Assembly: GCA_902497185.1 (NCBI GenBank)
Contig: CABVEG010000142.1
Span: forward strand, 1 to 5,366
DNA length: 5,366 nt
Direction: 5' to 3'
DNA from: an uncultured Eubacteriales bacterium
GTDB taxonomy: Bacteria > Bacillota > Clostridia > Lachnospirales > CAG-274
The notes beneath the pieces are model-generated. The model did not search any database. It was given only the letters and a program-made list of their open reading frames with translations, and was not told the DNA's origin. Made by a program: the position numbers and the translations under genes. Below are positions 1 to 5,366 of the stretch, piece after piece. The first letter of the stretch is position 1; each line of letters opens with the position of its first letter.

Positions 1-459
1 GTGGAGTATCGTAATATATCAAGATGGGTTAGGATCAGTACCCCTTCAATATATAAAAAAGTAATTCAGCTGGAAGGAAAAGGATATATTAAAAGCACTA
101 TGGTTAAAGAAAGCAAGATGGCGGAGAAGGCAGTCTATTCTTTAACTGAAGAAGGGGAAAAGGAATTTGAAAAACTGATGCTTGAAATTGCATCTCAACC
201 TATTCGTATATTCTTGGATTTTAATGCTGTAATAGTGAATTTAAACAGCTTATCATATGAAAATCAAATAGTTTGTTTAAACAATATTGAAAAAAACGTA
301 AAGATTTTGAAGGCATATATAGAAGAAAATATTAATTGTAAAAAGGATATAGATGAAATCCCTGAAACAGGAAAGGCTGTTTTACAGCAGCAATTTATAT
401 TGGTACAGGCTATTGAAAAATGGATCGATTCGGTCAAAGAGGAAATTGAGAAACAGTAA
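1..459 (+). CDS. PadR-family transcriptional regulator, 5'-truncated by the window edge
   Basis: This is a DNA-binding repressor-type protein, probably cytoplasmic and dimeric. The visible 152 residues begin inside a winged helix-turn-helix. Residues 14-31 (STPSIYKKVIQLEGKGYI) match the PadR recognition helix and following turn, and residues 32-57, with the 'YSLTEEGEKEFE' motif, form the wing and the start of the next helix. Residues 65-152 are a mostly helical C-terminal region containing 'FLDFNAVIVNL', typical of PadR proteins with a C-terminal dimerisation/effector domain. PadR proteins normally have about 25-30 more residues before this point (a first helix ending in a 'GYDI'-like motif), so the GTG at base 1 is probably an internal valine codon and not the start. 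The stop is TAA at 457-459. The gene converges on the ABC operon. PadR regulators often control neighbouring transporter genes, but control of this operon is inference. The family call is firm; the ligand is unknown. Confidence 0.85.
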   Translation: MEYRNISRWVRISTPSIYKKVIQLEGKGYIKSTMVKESKMAEKAVYSLTEEGEKEFEKLMLEIASQPIRIFLDFNAVIVNLNSLSYENQIVCLNNIEKNVKILKAYIEENINCKKDIDEIPETGKAVLQQQFILVQAIEKWIDSVKEEIEKQ

Positions 460-523
460 CATATGATCTATGAGAGCCAAAATTAAAGCTTGCTTGGCTT
501 AAAATAAAAGGATGAGATATAAA

Positions 524-577
524 GGAGCATTGACTTCTAATAAAACACGTAGGGTGTGAATTTATTTTCAATGCTCC
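524..577. terminator. Long inverted repeat between convergent genes, candidate bidirectional terminator
   Basis: GGAGCATTGA (524-533) and TCAATGCTCC (568-577) form a perfect 10-bp inverted repeat. The 34-nt interior can fold further: AATAAA (539-544) pairs with TTTATT (561-566), and ACAC (545-548) pairs with GTGT (554-557). On the minus strand the stem is followed directly by TTTATAT, and on the plus strand by ATTATTGATT. It lies 41 bp beyond the stop of the minus-strand permease and 65 bp beyond the stop of the plus-strand regulator, which suits a shared terminator. The U-tract is short and the loop long for a classic intrinsic terminator, so it could instead be a 3'-end RNA-stabilising structure or a small mobile-repeat relic. 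Confidence 0.5.
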
Positions 578-617
578 ATTATTGATTATAATAAAAATTA
601 TTTAAAATATACCATAG

Positions 618-2003
618 CTATTCTGCTCTTATAGCATCAAGTGCAGAGATCTTAATTGCGCTGTTGGCAGGATAATATCCTGAAGCTATTCCGACTAATA
701 CGGAAAATATAACTGAACTTATGGCAAGCCATATGGGTATTACACTTACTCTGTCGGTATTTACAAACAATACCATATAAAGTGTATTCCAGTCTATTAT
801 TTCTGTTTCTGTAGATACTATATTTATTATTGCAGATACAACATAGCTTATTAATGAGCCTAAAATTCCGCCTATAAGACCTATAAAGCCTGCCTCAAGT
901 AAAAACATTGTACGAATATTTCCTACAAGGCAGCCAAGCGCCTTCATTACTCCTATTTCTCTTTTTCTTTCAGAAATAGCCATAATCATTGTATTCATAA
1001 TGCCTAAGGCTGCAACAAAAAGAGAAACAACACCAAGTCCTGCAAACATAAGCTGCTTTTGTCTGACTTCCTTTTCCATAGGTTCTCTTATGCTTTCAAG
1101 AGAGCTTGTAGAAAATCCCATTTCATTTATTTCTTTTTCAACAGATGAAACATTTTTAATATTGTCAACCTTTACAGTAGCTGAACTGTAGCCTTCTTTT
1201 TCCTGATTGGTTAAGTTATTAATTTGATTGTATTTTTTAGTCAATCTTTTTAAATCCTCAATGTTAAAAATAAGACCGTCAGATGTTTCACTGCCTTTGT
1301 TATAGTCTTCTTCAAGTATACCTACAATTTTAAATTTTTGAATTACAGGCTTTTCATTTGCATTAGGATCCATATCACCTAAATTTAATTGAAATGTTGT
1401 ATTTAATATATCAACATAAGGGTCAGGAAGCTCGGGGTCTGTGTTTTCTCCCTCAGGTCCATATAAATATGACCAATAATCGATATAATTACTGCCTTGA
1501 GGTCTTTGTGTATCATAAAGGCTGTATGCAAAGTATTTGCCTGCTAAGGCTTCTATAACATCTCCGCTGCCTGATGTGGCTAAATTTCTGCCGTCTGTAA
1601 TTTCATAATCAAAAACATCAATGTTATCTTTTTTTATACCTGCAATATTAGTATAGTCTGTTTTATATCGTGAATTGTCATTCGCTGTTGAAATTCCCAT
1701 TACAATATTACCTAAGTCGGCTTTAGGATTTACACCTATAACACCGGGAAGGCTTTCTATGTTTTTGACTGTGCTATCAGTTATTTTGGTGTCACTTCTT
1801 GCCTGATAAACTGTTATTATTTGAAGATCTCCCATTTCCGCAAGCATACTTTCCTGCGATATTTTCATAGCTATACCAAATGAAATCATTATAACTACTG
1901 AACAGCAGCCAACAATAACACCTAATACGGTAAGTATGGTTCTTGATTTATGGCGAAATAAATTATGTATACAAATATTAATCAAGTCCTGTATTTTCAT
2001 CAT
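618..2003 (-). CDS. MacB/FtsX-type ABC transporter permease
   Basis: This is the integral membrane subunit of a type VII (MacB-like) ABC transporter, working with the ATPase encoded at 4453-5160. The 461 residues have the family layout: a short cytoplasmic N-terminus ('NLFRHKSRTILTVLGVIVG'), helix 1 at about 22-45, a large extracytoplasmic MacB_PCD-like domain at about 46-316, then helices at about 317-341, 366-397 and 420-445. The cytoplasmic coupling segment 'ISERKREIGVMKALG' (343-357) and the C-terminal 'SGYYPANSAIKISALDAIRAE' (441-461) are strong FtsX/MacB signatures. It has no ATPase domain of its own, unlike E. coli MacB, so the nucleotide-binding subunit is separate. The periplasmic-type domain carries an unusual aromatic- and acid-rich stretch at about 160-215. 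Two tandem ATGs (2003 and 2000) are possible starts; the second sits at better distance from the GGGGG at 2008-2012. The gene overlaps the end of the upstream gene by 23-26 bp and is the last of the operon. Transport substrate unknown. Confidence 0.92.
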   Translation of the reverse strand: MMKIQDLINICIHNLFRHKSRTILTVLGVIVGCCSVVIMISFGIAMKISQESMLAEMGDLQIITVYQARSDTKITDSTVKNIESLPGVIGVNPKADLGNIVMGISTANDNSRYKTDYTNIAGIKKDNIDVFDYEITDGRNLATSGSGDVIEALAGKYFAYSLYDTQRPQGSNYIDYWSYLYGPEGENTDPELPDPYVDILNTTFQLNLGDMDPNANEKPVIQKFKIVGILEEDYNKGSETSDGLIFNIEDLKRLTKKYNQINNLTNQEKEGYSSATVKVDNIKNVSSVEKEINEMGFSTSSLESIREPMEKEVRQKQLMFAGLGVVSLFVAALGIMNTMIMAISERKREIGVMKALGCLVGNIRTMFLLEAGFIGLIGGILGSLISYVVSAIINIVSTETEIIDWNTLYMVLFVNTDRVSVIPIWLAISSVIFSVLVGIASGYYPANSAIKISALDAIRAE

Positions 2004-4452
2004 CAGACCCCCAATTTACTTTGACTGTAGATGCTGCCTTTTTCTTCTTTCTTTTCTTAATAAAAATTATTATAAAAATTATTAATATGACCACACCAAT
2101 CAAAGAGGTAATTATTATACCATTGTGAGATGTGTTTTCCTCGTCTTCAGGCATTTCTTCAATAGGAAAACTCTCGTCAATATATTCCTCTACTGTCATT
2201 GTACAAGGAAATTCAAGATTTTTCTGCTGCAGATTAGCATCTTCATATGAAACCTTTACTGTAAAGTTAACTTCTCCTGCAATTTCAGGTATAACTACAA
2301 AGTTTATTGTACCGCTTTTGCCTGATTCAAAGTTACCTAAATTTTGTACTGATGTAAGTGCCGTTACATCTCCCGTAATTTCAGCTTTTACATTAGAAAG
2401 CTCCCCTTTACCCTTGTTTACGTAGTTTAGGGTTACGGTTTGCTCCTGACCTACAGTTGCTGTTGCAAGAGGTTCAAGCTCTATTTCCAATTTATCAGGC
2501 TTATAAACAGGTATTGACACACTTTGGGAGGATGTAACCTGTTTTCTTTCGGTATTGTCTATATATTCATAGCTGAAATTAAGAGTTAATTTTACTGAGC
2601 CTGTTTCAGCAGTTGGAAGAACCTGCATACCTATAGACTGGCTTTTTGTTCCCTGAGGCGAAAGCTTTTCATAATAATAGGTGTTGGATGCCTGATGTAT
2701 TGAAAGACCTTCACCTGTTTCAAGGCTCATAACAATGTTTTCTATTGATGTTGATTTACTTGTATTTTTGAATACAGCATCAAAGTTAAACATATTACCG
2801 TTTGCTATAGGTACACCGCCGTAGCTATATTTACTTACAATAATATTTGGTGTAGCAGTATTTGTCTTTGCGTCATCTTCTGCTGCTATTGTAGGCAAAA
2901 CTACTTTTACTGATTCTGTACCTTGTGCAATTCCTTTGCCTGAGTCATATTTATATTTAAGCTCACCTGTTACTGTCTGTGATGTTGCAGTTATGTTGTT
3001 TATGGTTTTTCCCTTTAATGTTATGGTTTTGCTGTTTCCTGCCTTAATACCTCCTACATTTATGGAAGAACTTTTGTCCGTTAATATAATGCCTTCACCT
3101 GATTCCCAGTTTAATACACCTGATTTCAGATCTGTTGTACCAATGTTATTTATTGTTACATCAACAGAAAATTTTTGATTGCTTTTTAATGCTTTGTCAA
3201 TATTTTCGGCTGTAATTTGCAATAATGGTTCTGCACCGTCTTCATCGTTTGGCTGAGTAGGTATACTTAATTTTATTGTATCAGAACCCTGTACATTGTC
3301 ATTTTCAGATTTGTAATTATATTTCAAATCAGCTGTTATTTCCTGTGACGATGAGGAAAGTATTTTCTTTGTTTTTAGTTTAAGTGTTTTGCTTACTTCT
3401 TCTCCTGATTTTAATACGGGCAATTCAAATGTAGAACTGTCATCAAGAGGAATAAGCTCGTCGGAAAAAGTAAATGTAACTATTGGCGAAGTAATTGTTG
3501 TTTCGCCTATATTTTTTATTTTAACGGGTAATGAAAATTCCGTATTACTGCTTACAGGGGCAGAAAGGCTGCCTCTTGACACCTGTATTAATGGAGCAGA
3601 GCTTTTTGAAGTGTACTCCATAGGTATAAAAATTCTGTCAGTATATACACCCTGTGTAATACCATTATCAGATGAATTATAATTATAGCTTAATGTAATG
3701 TCTATTTCTTCTGATGCTGATTGAATATAATTAGCACCTTTAAGTCTTAGAGTTATGTACCTGCTTGTACCTGCGTCTATATCAGGTATCTGTATATTTC
3801 CCATTCCGTCAAGGGAATTAATTGAGTCGGAAAGTGCAATAGTCATTACAGGTCTTTTCATTTCTACTCCGCCTCTGTTTTTAATAATAAGTTTAACGGT
3901 AAATTCTTCATTTGCCTTGATAGGATGGGGTATTTCACCTCTTTCTATTTCAACATAAGGCTGTTTTGATGAACCTGTTTCACTGCCTCCGCCGTTATCA
4001 TTGTTGCTATCTCTTTGACTGCACTCATATATTTGTACAGAAATTTTATCTGATGTAAGGTTTAGATTTTTGTACTTTATTTTAAATGATATTGAACTAC
4101 CACTGCCCGTATAGGCTGCTTCCTTAAACTTGACCGTGTATTTAATATTGTCATTTCCTGATGAAGTTATTGTTATAGCGTCAGCTTCAATACTTCCAAA
4201 GCTGCCATCTCCTGATACAATGTCTATATTATCTGAAGTACCTACCTCATTTGTCTTAACATAGTTATCAATAATGTCAACGGATATGGTGGCGGTTTCA
4301 CCCTGTTCTATACGGCTTATTTCCATATTAACGTTATTTTTTATTATGTAGTCATCTGCTTCCGGCTTACAGCTTTGAGCAGCATTTATGAGTGTAAAAT
4401 TACTTAATATAATAATTATACCTATTATAAGGCTTATAATTCTGTTTTTCAT
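1978..4452 (-). CDS. Exported, membrane-anchored multi-repeat beta-sandwich protein (CARDB/COG1361-like), putative ABC-partner stalk
   Basis: This 824-residue envelope protein has no recognisable enzyme motif. Residues 1-24 are a signal peptide (K/R at 2-4, a long Ile/Leu core, likely cleavage after 'LINA'). Residues about 43-145 form an N-terminal beta-rich domain. After a low-complexity linker (148-163, Asn/Gly/Ser-rich) come five repeats of Ig-like character at about 165-278, 287-399, 409-521, 535-650 and 655-757, each starting with an 'hxhxxg' strand and carrying a 'hxhxNxG' motif typical of CARDB/NEW3 (NPCBM-associated) domains. An acidic stretch (757-774) precedes a single transmembrane helix (about 778-799), a basic patch (KKRKKKK) and a tail ending in 'NWGSDDENTGLD'. 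There is no LPXTG. The ATG directly follows the stop of the ATPase gene, with AAAGGA at 4463-4468 as ribosome site. Lying between ATPase and permease, it probably acts with the transporter as extracytoplasmic adaptor, stalk or binding arm, in the place MacA holds in MacAB; that role is inference. Confidence 0.85.
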   Translation of the reverse strand: MKNRIISLIIGIIIILSNFTLINAAQSCKPEADDYIIKNNVNMEISRIEQGETATISVDIIDNYVKTNEVGTSDNIDIVSGDGSFGSIEADAITITSSGNDNIKYTVKFKEAAYTGSGSSISFKIKYKNLNLTSDKISVQIYECSQRDSNNDNGGGSETGSSKQPYVEIERGEIPHPIKANEEFTVKLIIKNRGGVEMKRPVMTIALSDSINSLDGMGNIQIPDIDAGTSRYITLRLKGANYIQSASEEIDITLSYNYNSSDNGITQGVYTDRIFIPMEYTSKSSAPLIQVSRGSLSAPVSSNTEFSLPVKIKNIGETTITSPIVTFTFSDELIPLDDSSTFELPVLKSGEEVSKTLKLKTKKILSSSSQEITADLKYNYKSENDNVQGSDTIKLSIPTQPNDEDGAEPLLQITAENIDKALKSNQKFSVDVTINNIGTTDLKSGVLNWESGEGIILTDKSSSINVGGIKAGNSKTITLKGKTINNITATSQTVTGELKYKYDSGKGIAQGTESVKVVLPTIAAEDDAKTNTATPNIIVSKYSYGGVPIANGNMFNFDAVFKNTSKSTSIENIVMSLETGEGLSIHQASNTYYYEKLSPQGTKSQSIGMQVLPTAETGSVKLTLNFSYEYIDNTERKQVTSSQSVSIPVYKPDKLEIELEPLATATVGQEQTVTLNYVNKGKGELSNVKAEITGDVTALTSVQNLGNFESGKSGTINFVVIPEIAGEVNFTVKVSYEDANLQQKNLEFPCTMTVEEYIDESFPIEEMPEDEENTSHNGIIITSLIGVVILIIFIIIFIKKRKKKKAASTVKVNWGSDDENTGLD
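2008..2012 (-). promoter_or_regulatory. Shine-Dalgarno-like GGGGG for the permease, inside the upstream gene
   Basis: The minus strand reads TTGGGGGTCTGATGATG. The G-run lies 4 nt before the first ATG (2003) and 7 nt before the second (2000). The spacing favours initiation at the second methionine. The site lies in the last codons of the repeat-protein gene, so ribosomes finishing that gene would pass over it, consistent with translational coupling. The match to the anti-SD is imperfect (GGGGG instead of GGAGG). Confidence 0.5.
2182..3960 (-). repeat. Five tandem ~100-120-residue protein repeats encoded in the exported protein
   Basis: Repeats are visible in the protein, not as near-identical DNA. 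Approximate DNA extents in transcription order are 3960-3619, 3594-3256, 3228-2890, 2850-2503 and 2490-2182. Landmark one is an Asn-containing turn near the middle strand: N192, N314, N436, N563, N679. Landmark two is a penultimate strand of the type 'hxYxY': Y256, Y378, Y500, Y628, Y736. The first three repeats are exactly 122 residues apart by both landmarks and share the ending 'YxY..s.....QG....(v/i)..(I/L)P'. The fourth is longer and the fifth shorter and lacks the second tyrosine of the YxY. This is the pattern of old domain duplication with divergence, expected for CARDB/NEW3-type arrays. Confidence 0.75.
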
Positions 4453-5160
4453 TTATTTGTATTCCTTTCTTATATCGTCTATAATTTTTCCGTCGGCTAA
4501 GGTTATAACCCTTGTAGCATATTCAGCTAATTCAGGTTCGTGAGTAACCAATATTATTGTTTGATTATATTTTTTTGCAAAATCTTTAATCATATTCATA
4601 ACTTCAACCGTAGTTTTTGTATCAAGGTTTCCCGTAGGCTCATCGGCAAAAACGATTTTGGGCTTTGTAATAAATGCCCTTGCAATGCCTACTCTTTGCT
4701 GTTGACCACCCGACATTTGATTTGGGTAATGATTAAGTCTGTTGCTTAATCCTACGGTTTTAAGAATGGCTTTAGCCCTTTCTTCCCTGGTTTTTTTGTC
4801 TATTCCCTTAAATATTAAGGGAAGGGCTGTGTTTTCAAGAGCTGTCATTGTTTGCATCAGGTTATAGGATTGAAATATAAAGCCTAAATATTTCTGCCTG
4901 AATATTGCTAAGTCGTTTTCCGACAGCTTTGATATTGGAATATTGCCTATCAGAACTTCTCCCGATGTAGGGCTTTCAAGACCTGCAAGCTGATTTAAAA
5001 GTGTGCTTTTTCCTGAGCCTGATGTACCAAAAATACAGCATATTTCCCCCTGCATTATTTCAAAGCTTATATCATTTAAGGCAATAACCTTATCCTCGCC
5101 TGCCGGATATTCTTTGCGTAAGTTTTTTACCCTTATTAAGGGACTTTTTCTGTTGTCCAT
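4453..5160 (-). CDS. ABC transporter ATP-binding protein, LolD/MacB-like
   Basis: This cytoplasmic ATPase powers the MacB-like permease by binding and hydrolysing ATP as a dimer. All motifs are intact in 235 residues: Walker A GTSGSGKST (45-53), Q-loop Q97 in 'FIFQSYNLM', signature MSGGQQQR (149-156), Walker B 'IVFADEP' with catalytic E174, D-loop 'GNLD' (177-180) and H-loop H207 in 'VTHEPE'. The 'FIFQSYNLMQTMTALENTALPL' and 'ADEPTGNLD' stretches are characteristic of the LolD/FtsE/MacB/SalX group rather than importer ATPases. Length is normal for the group. The ATG at 5158-5160 is preceded by AAGAGG (5169-5174) at 8 nt, which supports this start. It is the first gene of the operon, its stop TAA directly abuts the next start codon, and a strong promoter lies just upstream. 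Confidence 0.95.
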   Translation of the reverse strand: MDNRKSPLIRVKNLRKEYPAGEDKVIALNDISFEIMQGEICCIFGTSGSGKSTLLNQLAGLESPTSGEVLIGNIPISKLSENDLAIFRQKYLGFIFQSYNLMQTMTALENTALPLIFKGIDKKTREERAKAILKTVGLSNRLNHYPNQMSGGQQQRVGIARAFITKPKIVFADEPTGNLDTKTTVEVMNMIKDFAKKYNQTIILVTHEPELAEYATRVITLADGKIIDDIRKEYK

Positions 5161-5168
5161 TATGCATA

Positions 5169-5174
5169 CCTCTT
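5169..5174 (-). promoter_or_regulatory. Ribosome binding site of the ATPase gene
   Basis: The minus strand reads AAGAGG followed by 8 nt (TATGCATA) and the ATG at 5160. Good Shine-Dalgarno match and spacing fix the start. An ATG inside the spacer is out of frame with the ATPase. Confidence 0.7.
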
Positions 5175-5183
5175 TTGTGTTAT

Positions 5184-5205
5184 CTGTATATTAATTATAA
5201 TACAG
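5184..5205. promoter_or_regulatory. Dyad-symmetric candidate operator overlapping the -10 box
   Basis: CTGTAT (5184-5189) and ATACAG (5200-5205) are perfect inverted arms around a 10-bp AT-rich centre that is itself partly symmetric (TAATTA core). Overall 9 of 11 positions per half-site are symmetric. The dyad covers the -10 hexamer and the expected transcription start, where a bound dimeric repressor would block initiation. Size and position suit a winged-helix dimer such as a PadR or GntR/YtrA-type regulator, but which protein binds is not shown by the sequence. Confidence 0.45.
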
Positions 5206-5225
5206 TGTTTGATATATATTGTCAA
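5197..5225 (-). promoter_or_regulatory. Sigma-A-type promoter of the ABC operon
   Basis: On the minus strand a perfect -35 hexamer TTGACA (5225-5220) is separated by exactly 17 bp from the -10 hexamer TATTAT (5202-5197; five of six matches to TATAAT). Transcription would start near 5189-5191, giving a leader of about 30 nt that contains the ribosome site. A TATAAT also lies 3 bp further downstream but at a poor 20-bp spacing. This is the only good promoter seen upstream of the three genes, so it probably drives all of them. Confidence 0.75.
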
Positions 5226-5366
5226 TGGCAATTTAGTTAAATATTAATTTATTCTAATGTTAGCATAGTTTTGTGTTATTTTCAACAGATTGGTAAATAG
5301 GGTATATATTTGTAATAATACTGCAAAATTTATATAAAAATCAGTTATAAAAGTTAATAAATCGGT

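Noticed and set aside
1..3. GTG at the first base as start of the regulator gene
   Set aside because: The encoded protein would lack the first helix of the PadR winged-helix domain and no ribosome site can be seen; truncation by the window edge explains it better.
475..499. AGCCAA/TTGGCT inverted repeat just after the regulator as its terminator
   Set aside because: The stem is only 6 bp with a 13-nt loop and no T-run follows on either strand; the 524-577 element is a better candidate.
2132..3958. Several plus-strand open frames of 67-97 codons opposite the repeat-protein gene
   Set aside because: They are antisense to a clear coding gene, have no recognisable domains or convincing ribosome sites, and are explained by the codon usage of the sense gene.
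4369..4371. Cys28 of the exported protein as a lipoprotein attachment site
   Set aside because: The preceding residues A-Q-S do not fit the lipobox (Gln at -2, Ala at -3) and the protein already has a C-terminal membrane anchor; ordinary signal peptidase cleavage near 'LINA' fits better.
5257..5285. Second minus-strand promoter TTGAAA-17-TAACAT upstream of the main one
   Set aside because: The -10 matches only four of six positions and such matches are common in AT-rich intergenic DNA; the downstream TTGACA-17-TATTAT is much better.
5226..5366. Gene or RNA gene at the right edge
   Set aside because: No coding frame, ribosome site, strong hairpin or tRNA-like fold was seen; plus-strand promoter-like hexamers here (such as TTGTAA-17-TATAAA) are weak and AT-driven.

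Overview
The window looks like chromosomal DNA of a low-GC Gram-positive bacterium, most likely an anaerobic Clostridia-type Firmicute. The basis is the AT-rich base composition, the clostridial codon choice, purine-rich Shine-Dalgarno sites, a consensus sigma-A promoter, and an exported protein anchored by a C-terminal membrane helix with no outer-membrane partner. This placement is inference; there is no rRNA or other taxonomic marker.

Layout. At the left edge, 1-459 (+) is the 3' part of a PadR-family transcriptional regulator whose first codons lie outside the window. A 158-bp intergenic gap follows. It contains a long inverted repeat (524-577), probably the terminator shared by the regulator and the operon that converges on it. 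The rest of the window is a tight three-gene operon on the minus strand, transcribed right to left: an ABC ATPase (5160-4453), a large exported, membrane-anchored protein made of repeated beta-sandwich domains (4452-1978), and a MacB/FtsX-type permease (2003 or 2000 to 618). The first two genes abut (stop TAA directly followed by ATG) and the last two overlap by 23-26 bp, so translational coupling is likely. The right-hand 206 bp is non-coding. It carries a promoter with a perfect -35 box and 17-bp spacer, plus a dyad that overlaps its -10 box.

How the genes work together. The ATPase is of the LolD/MacB/FtsE-like type and the permease has the four-helix MacB topology. Such transporters usually act by mechanotransmission across the membrane, for export of peptides, lipids or drugs or for signalling, rather than by carrying solute through a pore. 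In MacAB systems the extracytoplasmic partner is a MacA-type membrane-fusion protein. Here the gene in that place encodes instead a signal peptide, an N-terminal domain and five CARDB/NEW3-like (COG1361-like) repeats of about 120 residues, then one transmembrane helix and a short basic/acidic cytoplasmic tail. The simplest reading is a three-part envelope machine in which the repeat protein is a stalk or substrate-binding arm working with the MacB-like permease. The substrate cannot be read from the sequence. This operon is the main object of interest in the window.
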